Part shown: in pieces, positions 56,624-64,000 of the stretch | Position numbering within the stretch: position 1 is the stretch's first letter | Layout of the letters: every line of letters starts with the position of its first letter | Source: Bradyrhizobium guangzhouense | Lineage (GTDB): Bacteria > Pseudomonadota > Alphaproteobacteria > Rhizobiales > Xanthobacteraceae | Length of the DNA: 64,000 bases | Direction of reading: 5' to 3' | Assembly (NCBI RefSeq): GCF_004114955.1 | Contig: NZ_CP030053.1 | Span: 1,364,001 to 1,428,000 of the forward strand | The notes under the pieces: generated by a model | Told to the model about the DNA's origin: nothing | The model's database searches: none | Seen by the model: the letters and a program-made list of their open reading frames with translations, nothing else | Made by a program: the position numbers and the translations under genes

Positions 56624-56929
56624 ATGGCCATCGACGACAAAACCAGAACGGAGCTCGAGGCGGCCGCCTTCCGGCGGCTGATCGATCATTTGAAGACGCG
56701 AACCGACGTCCAGAACATCGATCTGATGAATCTGGCCGGCTTCTGCCGTAACTGCCTGTCGAACTGGCTCAAGGACGCCGCGGACGCCCAAGGCGTGAGC
56801 TTGAGCAAGGATGAGAGCCGGGAAGCCGTCTACGGCATGCCCTACGAGGCCTGGAAGGCGAAGTACCAGGGCACGGCGAGCCCCGAACAGCTCGAGGCGA
56901 TGAAGAAGGTCCATCCCCACAATCACTAA
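56624..56929 (+). CDS. DUF1244 family protein
   Basis: A 101-residue protein matching DUF1244: AAFRRLIDHLKTRTDVQNID, then LMNLAGFCRNCLSNWL with its Cys pair, and MPYEAWKAKYQ. Members are small, helical and conserved across alphaproteobacteria without an assigned role. The two Cys (FCRNC) may bind metal. ATG 56624 follows GATTCCTGCC without a strong ribosome site. A cloverleaf repeat follows the gene. Confidence 0.92.
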   Translation: MAIDDKTRTELEAAAFRRLIDHLKTRTDVQNIDLMNLAGFCRNCLSNWLKDAADAQGVSLSKDESREAVYGMPYEAWKAKYQGTASPEQLEAMKKVHPHNH

Positions 56930-56941
56930 GTCGTTTTCCCT

Positions 56942-57019
56942 GTCATTCCGGGGCGATGCAAAGCATCGAACCCGGAATCTCGAGATTCCGGGTTCACCCT
57001 TCGGGTGCCCCGGAATGAC
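56942..57019. repeat. Cloverleaf-folding palindromic repeat, family B, copy 2
   Basis: Outer arms GTCATTCCGGGGC (56942-56954) and GCCCCGGAATGAC (57007-57019) are perfect. Inside are GATGC-AAA-GCATC, a 28-bp perfect palindrome at 56968-56995, and ACCC-TTC-GGGT. The fold is a four-way junction like that of copy 1 at 26634-26711, with different hairpin sequences. It is not a tRNA: there is no acceptor CCA end or T-loop. Confidence 0.85.
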
Positions 57020-57159
57020 AGCGTCTTCTTCTGTGGGCGCGCTGTGGACGAGCGCGATGCTTGCTTGAACGGAGCAGGCGCCAACCCTAAGGGTCTACCC
57101 AGCACGCGCGGTGGATGCCGGCGTCACCTCGTTTTGCCAGTTCCATTGGGAGTACCAAG

Positions 57160-57432
57160 ATGGCCACCTCCGCCGCCGTCCGCGACGACGAGCCCGCGAC
57201 GAAATTTGCCAAGGACCAGCTCAAATCCATCATCGAGCGCATCGAGCGGCTGGAGGAAGAGAAGAAGGCGATCTCCGACGACATCCGCGACGTCTATGCC
57301 GAGAGCAAGGGCAACGGCTACGACGTCAAGGCGCTGCGCACCATCGTACGCCTGCGCAAGCAGGACCCCAACGAGCGCGCCGAGGCCGAGACCATTCTCG
57401 AGACCTATATGCAGGCGCTGGGAATGATCTGA
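57160..57432 (+). CDS. gapR: GapR (DUF2312) chromosome-structuring DNA-binding protein
   Basis: A 90-residue protein. The conserved helical core is [20 protein letters not shown], then [20 protein letters not shown] and a second helix ending [10 protein letters not shown]. GapR tetramers encircle overtwisted DNA ahead of replication and transcription forks. GGGAGTACC precedes ATG 57160; longer in-frame readings upstream are not supported. Length and sequence match the family closely. It stands alone between the repeat and the DUF1801 gene. Confidence 0.95.
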   Translation: MATSAAVRDDEPATKFAKDQLKSIIERIERLEEEKKAISDDIRDVYAESKGNGYDVKALRTIVRLRKQDPNERAEAETILETYMQALGMI

Positions 57433-57439
57433 GGCCTCT

Positions 57440-57465
57440 GTCGTCCTGGCGAACGCCAGGGCGAC
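57440..57465. repeat. Short palindrome, family A variant
   Basis: GTCGTCCTGGC-GAAC-GCCAGGGCGAC: 11-base arms with one mismatch, directly after gapR. It matches the GTCGTCC-GGCGAA motif seen at 14999 and 17150. It could help end the gapR transcript, but no T-run follows. Confidence 0.6.
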
Positions 57466-57498
57466 ACCGGTGGTGTGGAAGCATCGAGGGAGACGTCA

Positions 57499-57924
57499 GT
57501 GACTGCGCCGCCGCTGCCGCGTGAGGTGATCAGTGCTTTCGGCGCTCTTCCGGTGCCGATCGGCAAACGGTTGCTCCAGGTCCGCGACCTGATTTTTGCG
57601 ATCGCGGCGGCGGATGACAATGTCGGCTGTCTCACCGAGACGCTGAAATGGGGCGAGCCTGCTTACCTCACCGATGAGACCGGCAGCGGCTCGACGATCC
57701 GGCTTGGCCGGCTCAAGGACTCCGACCACGCCGCCATTCTGTTCAACTGCAAGACGACATTGGTCGACACGTTTCGCGAGCGCTTTCCCGATCAGTTCGA
57801 ATACCGGCAGACCCGGGCGCTTTTGCTGCCGGCGGCCGGCAAGCTGCCGAAGCAGGCGCTGTCAGTCTGCCTGTCGCTGGCGCTGACCTATCATCTGGAT
57901 CGGCGGGGAAAGAGGGCTCGCTAG
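57499..57924 (+). CDS. DUF1801 domain protein
   Basis: A 141-residue protein. It starts at GTG 57499 after GAGGGAG; a GTG 24 bases upstream would add eight residues. The DUF1801 pattern is LPVPIGKRLLQVRDLIFAIA, then LKWGEPAYLTDETGSGSTIR and CLSLALTYHLDR. The fold is that of YdhG/iron-chaperone-like proteins, with no assigned role here. It is convergent with the DUF882 peptidase gene (10 bases between ends). Confidence 0.88.
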   Translation: MTAPPLPREVISAFGALPVPIGKRLLQVRDLIFAIAAADDNVGCLTETLKWGEPAYLTDETGSGSTIRLGRLKDSDHAAILFNCKTTLVDTFRERFPDQFEYRQTRALLLPAAGKLPKQALSVCLSLALTYHLDRRGKRAR

Positions 57925-57934
57925 GCGATCTGCT

Positions 57935-59569
57935 TCAGCGCAGCGCGGCCGTGCGCATGACGAACGACGTCGTCTCGATCTTCGTGGTCGCGCTGCCCGA
58001 GAAACTGTCGCACGACAGGCCGTGCATCGGGTCGTCGGTGAAGCCCATTGCGACCACGGCTTGCGGCTTGACGAAATAGGCGCGCATCGCGGCCATATCG
58101 AGCTCGCCCATCAACGTGACAGACATCGCGCGGCTGGCGCTCGGCGACAGCATCACGATCTTGAGCCAGATGCTGTCGCCCTTGGCGGCGGAGAGCCGCG
58201 TTGCGGTTGCGATCATGCCGTCGCTGCTCTTGCCGACGACGGTGTTGATCTCGGTGGCCGGCGCGCCGTTGCGGGCCGTAGACACCGGACGCGCGCCGCG
58301 CGGAATCGGCGCTGAGGCGGCGACGACACGGGCGCGGTCGACTGGCGATGCGGACGCGGGCGCAAAGGCCAGCGCCTGATAGGCGGCGTTGGAGACACTG
58401 GCGGTGGCCTGCGGATCTGTCGCGGCGGCCAGTGCCTGGCGTGCCCTGAGCGCTGCGATCTGCGCCGGCGTCGCCTGCTGCGGCGTCGCCGGAGTATCCC
58501 AGAAGCCGCGGGCATTGATGATGTCGGCCGGGGACTCGAACTTGCCGGCTGCCGGCTTGTCAGCCACGGGCTCGGCTTTCGGCTCGGCTTTCGACTTGGG
58601 CGGCGCAACGAGCTGGGCATCGGCCGAGGCGAGCTGGATGGCGGAAGCGACCGACGGTTTCGCGCGCGGCGTCGGCACGGGATCGGCGGGTTTGGCTGCC
58701 GAGGCGACCACGGTGGGCGTGACGGGCTTGGCGGCCGGGGCGGGAGCGCCCTCGTCATCCTCATCGGCACTGGCTGCCGGGGCCTGCTTGCCCTTGAACA
58801 GGGCGGCGAAGAAGCTCGGCTTGCCGGCACCGCCATCGTCTTCGCCGCGGCGCTCGATGTCGGCCTTGGCGAGCTCATAGCCCTTCAGCGGCACGCCGTC
58901 GGTCGGGATATGCACCGTGCGTTCGTCCGGGAAGACGCGGACGAGCTGGTCATGCGTCATGCGCGGCCAGTGCCGCACATTGCCGGTGTCCAGATGCACG
59001 AAGGGCGACCCGGAGGTCGGGTAGAAGCCGACGCCGCCGCGCTGCAAGCGCAGGCCGGCAAAGCGGATCTGCTCCAGCGGCACGCCCGGAATGTAGAAAT
59101 CCATCGCGTGGCCCAGCATGTGCTGGCTGAAGCGCGCCACGCCGGTATGGGCGGAGCGGCGGCGCAGCATGGCGTTGGTGGCCGGGGAGCGATAGGAGGA
59201 GATGATCTGGATCGGCTGCTTGCCGTCGACGTCGCGATAGACTTCCCAGAGGATGTCGAACAGGTGACGGTCCATCACCGTCTCGTCCTGGGTGCGCCAG
59301 TCGCGCAGGAAATGGTTGAGCGTCTTCAGCGCGGCTTCGTCATAGCGGCCATCGCGCTTGAAGGTAACGGTGAGGTCTTCGCCGGAGTGCGTGTGGTGGA
59401 AGGAGAGCGTCTTGGTTTCGTTCAGCGCAGCGGCGTTATGAACCGAGCCGGCAGCCGCAAGCAGCACCAGTGAAGCGAGGCCGATCCGAGATCCGACCTT
59501 CACTCCCGCATGGGACAACGACAACGCAGCGAATTTGCGTGCGAAACCAGTCAGCACGTATGAGCCCAC
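57935..59569 (-). CDS. DUF882 / M15-type zinc peptidase with long C-terminal extension
   Basis: About 544 residues. A membrane or signal segment (IGLASLVLLAAAGSVHNAAA) is followed by the DUF882 peptidase (about 55-220): SSYRSPATNAMLRRRS, then SQHMLGHAMDFYIPG and FVHLDTG, which supply the zinc His and Asp. It should cleave peptidoglycan cross-bridges or stem peptides in the periplasm. Beyond residue 250 lie an Ala/Pro/Lys-rich linker and a C-terminal domain of about 100 residues that I do not recognise. The start is a GTG at 59569 with no strong ribosome site, so it is uncertain. It is followed upstream by the L,D-transpeptidase. Confidence 0.9.
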   Translation of the reverse strand: MGSYVLTGFARKFAALSLSHAGVKVGSRIGLASLVLLAAAGSVHNAAALNETKTLSFHHTHSGEDLTVTFKRDGRYDEAALKTLNHFLRDWRTQDETVMDRHLFDILWEVYRDVDGKQPIQIISSYRSPATNAMLRRRSAHTGVARFSQHMLGHAMDFYIPGVPLEQIRFAGLRLQRGGVGFYPTSGSPFVHLDTGNVRHWPRMTHDQLVRVFPDERTVHIPTDGVPLKGYELAKADIERRGEDDGGAGKPSFFAALFKGKQAPAASADEDDEGAPAPAAKPVTPTVVASAAKPADPVPTPRAKPSVASAIQLASADAQLVAPPKSKAEPKAEPVADKPAAGKFESPADIINARGFWDTPATPQQATPAQIAALRARQALAAATDPQATASVSNAAYQALAFAPASASPVDRARVVAASAPIPRGARPVSTARNGAPATEINTVVGKSSDGMIATATRLSAAKGDSIWLKIVMLSPSASRAMSVTLMGELDMAAMRAYFVKPQAVVAMGFTDDPMHGLSCDSFSGSATTKIETTSFVMRTAALR

Positions 59570-59770
59570 CCAGTCGACGAGCGTTCAAAATGGACTCTCC
59601 CGCCAACCCCGTTAGCGCGCGAAAGAGGATGAACGCTTTCTTAAAGCGAGAAGGTTAATCCGAGGTTGACCTTCCCGCCCCCAAACCAAGTCAGACTACA
59701 ATCCTAAGCGGTTGAGTGTGGCAAAAAAACGCCAGCCGCCCGGCCTCGGGCGGAGAATGGTTAACGTTAA

Positions 59771-59797
59771 GCGACCCTATCCAGGAGACAGGGTCGC
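59771..59797 (-). terminator. Hairpin downstream of the L,D-transpeptidase gene
   Basis: GCGACCCT (59771-59778) pairs with AGGGTCGC (59790-59797) around an 11-base loop. It lies 47 bases past the stop at 59844. The minus-strand tail after the stem is TTAACGTTAA, so the T-run is weak. Confidence 0.4.
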
Positions 59798-59843
59798 TGA
59801 TTTTACTGAAGAAATTCAGGAGTTGAGGCGCGGGGCCTGGATC

Positions 59844-62117
59844 TCAGCGGGTAAATACCCGCTGCGGCCGACGGCCGACCGGCGCCGGCGGTGGGGTCGG
59901 GGCCCCGCCACCGAACAACCGCTCGAAGAAGTTCAGTCCGGACGAGGCGCCATTGTTGGCAAACGCCACGCCTGACGGCAGCGTCGTTGCCGGGCGCGAA
60001 TAGCTCGGCTGCGCGTGGGCGACGACGGTCTCGAGGTCCTTGCCGCGGCTGTTCTTCAGGATGTTGATCATGGTCGCGTCGCGGCCATAGACGTCCTTGC
60101 GGAATTGCAGCTTGCCGCCGTCGTCAACGAATGCGGTCTGGTAGGTGATGTTGACCGGGATCGGGGTCGGGAATTTCAGGTCGACCTCACCCGAGCCGTA
60201 CATGCTCCGGACGCGCTCAGGGGTGTAGTGCTCGTTCGGCACGGCGATGTTGAGCAGGACCGAGGCGTACTGATCCGGATATTGCACGCGCATGCAGCCA
60301 TGGCTGAAGGCGCGCTCGTCCTTGGCGAACAGGTACTTGTCCGGCGTGTCGTGCTGATAGACCAGGAACTTGTTCGGGAAGTTGAAGCGGATGCGGCCGA
60401 GCGCGTTGGCTTCACCGGGCGGCTGCGAGATGTGCACCGAGCCGTCGCGATTTTGCTCGAGCTTCAGGCCCATGCGCTGAAGCACGGTCGGATCCTGCTG
60501 CAGCGCCGGCAGATACTCGCCATAGACGATGGACGGCGGCACGTTCCAGGTCGGGTTGACCGTGATGTACTTCATCGTCTCGGTGAGCAGCGGGGTCGCG
60601 TGCTGGCCAGGCTTGCCGGTGACGACGCGGGTGGTCCAGACCTGCTGTCCGTGCTGCATCACCTTCAGCGTGTAGTCGGGAATGTTGAGGATGACATAGG
60701 CATCGCCGAGCGAGGGCGCGCCGAGGTCGCGCGGCAGCCAGCGCCAGCGCTCCATGTTCACCAGCACGGTGTCGATCTGCTTGTCGCGCTTCGGGCTGTT
60801 CAGCGCCTTCACGGTCGGCGCGTCGAGGACGCCGGTCGCCTTCATCTCGACGCCGTCCTGGAATTTGCGCACGGCTGCCGCGACCGTTGCGTCGTAGTGA
60901 TCGTCGCTGGCGTTCTCGGTGATGCCGAGCTTGGCGCGCAGCTGCGGCACGCGCGGATCCTGCACGACGATTTCCGCCTGCTTCTTGCCCTTGGCCGGCG
61001 TGTATTTCAGCGCGGGACCGTCGGTGATCTCGATCACCGGGCCGTCGCCCTGGCCGCGGAGCTTGGCGAGCTGCGCCTTCAGCTCCTTGTAGAGCTTCTG
61101 CGGCGGGTTGTAGCTGTCGAGCGCGGCGGAGGCGTCGGCCGCGGTCGTGACCTTGGTGAGCACCTCGTTCGGATCGACCGGATGCTCGGGATAGAGAATG
61201 TCGGCGCTCACCTGCGACCAGTGCATGCGGCCGCTCTGCGCCTGGCGCGCATAGTCGAACATGCTGGCGGTGAGCTTCAGCTCGGCATCGGCCAGCGCAT
61301 CGGGCGTGGTGGCGGCGGCGAAGTCGGGCACCGGATAGTCGGCGGGGTTGAGACCGTCGGAGGCCGCATCCTTCAGCCGCGCGATTACGCCCTTGGCTGC
61401 AGCGGTCAGGCTGCCGGCCTGTGTCCAGACCGGCGCGAAGTCACGGGCGCCGTAAAACTTCTCGGCGGCGGCACGCTCGTTCTTGCGGTCGAAATGGCGC
61501 GAGGTTTTGGAGCCGAGGATGTCCTTGATCTTGTCGGCGACCGGCTGGTCGGCGGCGGGAACGTTGCTCGCGGCCTTCACAGGCTCGGCGGCCGGCTCCT
61601 TGGCGGCGTCCTTTGGCGGCTCGGCCGAGGTCGCTGCAGCGGCCGCCGGTGCGGCGGGCGTGGTCGGCGTTGCGGTTGCAGTGTCGGCTTTCGAAGGCTC
61701 GGTCTTCGCAGGATCCGTCTTCGCCGGGTCTGTCGTCGCTGGGACTGTCTTGGCGGGTTCGGTCGCGGCCGTCTCGCTCTTCGGCGTGTCGGCTGCAGGG
61801 GTCACGGCGACGTCGGCAGGCTTGGTCTCGACCTTCTCTGCGGCCGGGGCGGCTTCGGCCTTCACGGGCTCCTTGGAAGCATCCTTCGGGGCGTCCTGGA
61901 CCGTGGCAGTGGTGTCGAGCTTGATGTCGGATGCGGTCGGGGGCGGAACGTTTGCGGGCTCGGGACGCGGGATTGCGGCTTCGATTGCAAGTTCTGCAGC
62001 GCTGCTGCGCGCCTGATCCTGTGCCAGCGCCGAGCCGGCCGACACCGTGAGGAAGGTCGCTGCGACCGCCGCCAGAACGCGGTCAAAGCCTGCACGGTGG
62101 TTCAAACAGTCACGCAT
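59844..62117 (-). CDS. L,D-transpeptidase of the YcbB/LdtD type
   Basis: A 757-residue periplasmic enzyme. A signal peptide (FDRVLAAVAATFLTVSAGSALA) leads to an Ala/Thr/Lys/Pro-rich linker (about 50-190), a scaffold domain, a peptidoglycan-binding domain (YDATVAAAVRKFQDGVEMKA) and the YkuD catalytic domain. The catalytic motif is AFSHGCMRV, with Cys608. It forms 3-3 cross-links in peptidoglycan. The ATG at 62117 follows GGGG and gives a proper signal peptide. The tail is Pro/Arg-rich. A 347-base gene-free gap lies upstream, and the M15/DUF882 peptidase gene downstream suggests joint wall remodelling. Confidence 0.94.
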   Translation of the reverse strand: MRDCLNHRAGFDRVLAAVAATFLTVSAGSALAQDQARSSAAELAIEAAIPRPEPANVPPPTASDIKLDTTATVQDAPKDASKEPVKAEAAPAAEKVETKPADVAVTPAADTPKSETAATEPAKTVPATTDPAKTDPAKTEPSKADTATATPTTPAAPAAAAATSAEPPKDAAKEPAAEPVKAASNVPAADQPVADKIKDILGSKTSRHFDRKNERAAAEKFYGARDFAPVWTQAGSLTAAAKGVIARLKDAASDGLNPADYPVPDFAAATTPDALADAELKLTASMFDYARQAQSGRMHWSQVSADILYPEHPVDPNEVLTKVTTAADASAALDSYNPPQKLYKELKAQLAKLRGQGDGPVIEITDGPALKYTPAKGKKQAEIVVQDPRVPQLRAKLGITENASDDHYDATVAAAVRKFQDGVEMKATGVLDAPTVKALNSPKRDKQIDTVLVNMERWRWLPRDLGAPSLGDAYVILNIPDYTLKVMQHGQQVWTTRVVTGKPGQHATPLLTETMKYITVNPTWNVPPSIVYGEYLPALQQDPTVLQRMGLKLEQNRDGSVHISQPPGEANALGRIRFNFPNKFLVYQHDTPDKYLFAKDERAFSHGCMRVQYPDQYASVLLNIAVPNEHYTPERVRSMYGSGEVDLKFPTPIPVNITYQTAFVDDGGKLQFRKDVYGRDATMINILKNSRGKDLETVVAHAQPSYSRPATTLPSGVAFANNGASSGLNFFERLFGGGAPTPPPAPVGRRPQRVFTR

Positions 62118-62464
62118 TGTATCGCACCCCTCGGGTGAACTGTCCCTCGTGGAACAGCTTTCGTTATCGCCTAATTGAGCTTCGGCTAAATCGCGCCGGC
62201 CTCTCGAAAGTTGCACGCCTGCACGCAACGATTCATACGCAGACGATATACAGGCCCCGTTTTCGCAGCTAGCGCTACCCCGGGAAACTCACGACAAACT
62301 GACTTCAACACAGCCCGTTTGCAACGGATTGTGCGGCTTCAACACGCGCTTTTCCCACCGTATGTCACTTCCAAGTCACGGTTCCGGCCGGAGCCGAATT
62401 TTGCCGTAATTCAACGGGTTGCGGGCAGCTCACAAATGCGCGCGAACCACCATTCGCACGAGGT
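62118..62464. other. 347-base gene-free region upstream of the L,D-transpeptidase
   Basis: It holds the promoter of the L,D-transpeptidase (minus) and the 3' end of the sigma-54 regulator gene. I see no terminator, palindrome of note, or short coding frame with a credible start. Confidence 0.5.
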
Positions 62465-63961
62465 TCAGTGCGTCTCCTCGCCGCTTTTCCCGCCATGTCC
62501 GGGAACCCCGGCTTCGTCGAGTTTGCGGTACAGTGTGGACCTGCCGATCTTGAGTCGACGCGCCACCTCGGACATCTGTCCGCGGTAATGCGAGATCGCG
62601 AAGCGGATGATCTCGTTCTCCATGTCCTCCAGCGGGCGGATGTCCCCGGTCGGGGTGAGCATCGAGAGCGACCCTGCCTGAGCCAGCGGCGCGATGGGTA
62701 TTTCGCTACCCGATACCACCGAGGGCGCTGCGATCGGCTCGATCATCAGCGGCGCGGTCGGAATCTCGGTCGCGGAATGGGGATGCGAGGCCAGCAGCGG
62801 GAAATCGTCGAGGCCGAGCTGGTCGCCCTCGCTCATCACCACCGCGCGGTAAACCGCGTTTTCGAGCTGGCGGATGTTGCCGGGCCAGTCGAGCTGGGCG
62901 AGATGCGCGACGGCCTCGCCAGTGACGCCGGAGATCGTGCGGTTCTCCTCGGCGGCAAAGCGCGCCAGGAAATGCCTGAGCAGATGCGGGATGTCCTCGC
63001 GGCGGGCCCTGAGCGAGGGGATCGTCAGCGGCAGCACGTGCAGGCGATAGAACAGATCTTCCCGGAAATGGCCCTGCTTGACCCGCTCCAGCAATTTGCG
63101 ATTGGTCGCAGAGATGATGCGAACGTCGACCTTGACCGGTTTGCGGCCGCCGACGGCCTCGACTGCGCCTTCCTGCAGTGCGCGCAGGAGCTTGACCTGT
63201 GCAGTCAGCGGCAGCTCGCTGACCTCGTCCAGAAACAGCGTGCCGCCATGGGCCTCGAGAAATTTGCCGGTATGGCGCTCGGTCGCGCCGGTAAAGGCGC
63301 CCTTCTCGTGGCCGAACAGGATGGACTCGACGAGATTGTCGGGGATCGCACCGCAATTGACCGCAACGAAAGGCTTGGCCTTGCGCTCGCCGCTGCCATG
63401 GATGGCGCGCGCGAACATTTCCTTGCCGACGCCGGACTCGCCTTCGATCAGCACGGGAATCGACGAGTTTGCCGCCTTCTGGGCCGCGCGCATCACAGGT
63501 GCCATCGCTTCGGCGCGCGTGATGATGTCGGAGAAGGTCAGCCGGCCCTCGCGGCTGTGACGGATGCGCTGCAGTTCGCCCTTGAGTGCCGAGGCATTCA
63601 GCGCGTTGCGAAGCGAGACCTGGAGCCGCTCCATTCCGACCGGCTTGACCACGAAGTCGGCCGCGCCGGCGCGCATCGCCGAGATCACGTTGTCGATGCC
63701 GCCATGGGCGGTTTGCACGATGACGGGGACGCTGAGGCCCGCCTCGCGGATTTTCGCCAATACGCCCATGCCGTCGAGGCCGGGCATCACGAGATCGAGG
63801 ATCACTGCGTCGATCGCGGGTGCGTCGGGGGCGGTGAGGGTCGCGATCGCAGCGTCGCCGGACTCGACGACGAGCGTCTCATAGCCGCATTTCTGCACCA
63901 TGTTCTCGACCAGACGGCGGGCTACGGCGTCGTCGTCAGCGATCAAAATACTGGCAGCCAT
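62465..63961 (-). CDS. NtrC-family sigma-54-dependent response regulator
   Basis: A 498-residue regulator. The receiver domain has the acidic pair Asp10/Asp11, phospho-acceptor Asp56 (VILDLVMPG) and the KPVG lysine region. The AAA domain has GESGVGKE, the sigma-54 contact loop GAFTGA, TLFLDEVSELPL and the Arg-finger region LFYRLHVLPL. A Fis-type helix-turn-helix (MSEVARRLKIGRSTLYRKLD) ends the protein. It should activate sigma-54 promoters when phosphorylated. No histidine kinase lies beside it in the window; it may be cut off by the window end, since the ATG is at 63961. Confidence 0.95.
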   Translation of the reverse strand: MAASILIADDDAVARRLVENMVQKCGYETLVVESGDAAIATLTAPDAPAIDAVILDLVMPGLDGMGVLAKIREAGLSVPVIVQTAHGGIDNVISAMRAGAADFVVKPVGMERLQVSLRNALNASALKGELQRIRHSREGRLTFSDIITRAEAMAPVMRAAQKAANSSIPVLIEGESGVGKEMFARAIHGSGERKAKPFVAVNCGAIPDNLVESILFGHEKGAFTGATERHTGKFLEAHGGTLFLDEVSELPLTAQVKLLRALQEGAVEAVGGRKPVKVDVRIISATNRKLLERVKQGHFREDLFYRLHVLPLTIPSLRARREDIPHLLRHFLARFAAEENRTISGVTGEAVAHLAQLDWPGNIRQLENAVYRAVVMSEGDQLGLDDFPLLASHPHSATEIPTAPLMIEPIAAPSVVSGSEIPIAPLAQAGSLSMLTPTGDIRPLEDMENEIIRFAISHYRGQMSEVARRLKIGRSTLYRKLDEAGVPGHGGKSGEETH

Positions 63962-64000
63962 GGTGCTCCCCGCACGCTACTACTATCTGTCTCGAATCGG

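Noticed and set aside
56942..57019. tRNA or tRNA-like gene
   Set aside because: Although it folds as a cloverleaf, it lacks a T-loop, anticodon arm pattern and CCA end, and a second variant copy at 26634-26711 shows it is a repeat.
60015..62138. Plus-strand open frame of about 707 codons over the L,D-transpeptidase
   Set aside because: Low-complexity Arg/Gly/Leu/Val translation with no motif; the minus strand has the SHGC catalytic site.

Overview
The window looks like a chromosomal segment of a high-GC alphaproteobacterium of the Bradyrhizobium type. The basis is the gene content (GapR/DUF2312, DUF1244, DUF1036, DUF882 and DUF2852 proteins, an NtrC-type regulator, a Flp pilin, CtrA-style TTAA-N7-TTAA DNA) and several families of palindromic intergenic repeats typical of that group. 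This is inference from the sequence; no database search was made. I see no tRNA, rRNA, CRISPR array, insertion sequence or phage gene.

Layout. 1-4.8 kb: the end of one DAO flavoprotein, an HcnABC/opine-oxidase-like three-subunit dehydrogenase with ATGA overlaps, and an ABC-F ATPase. 5-14 kb: dctA, divergent from an NCS2 nucleobase permease, then an SDR, a sirtuin and a HyuA/HyuB (hydantoinase/oxoprolinase) pair. 13.5-29.2 kb: mostly accessory and signalling genes. These are a GST/TetR divergent pair, two chemoreceptors (one with three PAS repeats), a GhrA-like dehydrogenase, a YciI-like protein with an ECF42-type sigma factor, small SRPBCC, VOC and YciI proteins, a lipoprotein, a probable periplasmic Ser/His protein, a TetR with two matching operators controlling a DUF2852 membrane protein, and a flavodoxin. 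29.6-42.6 kb: the envelope locus tolQ-tolR-tolA-tolB, interrupted by a GGDEF-EAL protein and a FeeM-like N-acyl transferase, then pal-cpoB-tilS-ftsH and a DUF3052 protein. 42.7-48.8 kb: a tandem pair of multi-spanning GT-C-like membrane proteins, a Flp pilin, a PAP2 phosphatase and a TetR. 48.8-53.3 kb: a compact azole/azoline RiPP (TOMM) locus. 53.5-64 kb: a VOC protein, pyk with DUF1036, DUF1244, gapR, DUF1801, two cell-wall enzymes (an M15/DUF882 peptidase and an L,D-transpeptidase) and a sigma-54 activator.

The most interesting system is the TOMM locus on the minus strand. It encodes a 155-residue precursor, a 746-residue fused leader-binding/YcaO cyclodehydratase and a 490-residue SagB-type dehydrogenase. 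The precursor core has 18 Cys, thirteen of them in a CxxC-periodic Gly/Cys tract, followed by a Pro/Leu stretch and a Cys/Trp/Arg tail. Its N-terminus looks like a Sec signal peptide placed before a conventional acidic leader, and no dedicated exporter or immunity gene is visible in the window. A terminator-like hairpin sits between the precursor gene and the enzyme genes. The product would be a microcin-B17-like, heavily heterocyclised peptide whose structure and role I cannot assign.

Other signals include paired TetR operators, a perfect 14-bp inverted repeat around the GST/TetR promoters, a full CtrA-type site upstream of the FeeM-like gene, a Tat-like signal on TolB, and a dispersed cloverleaf-folding repeat whose two copies differ by compensatory changes.
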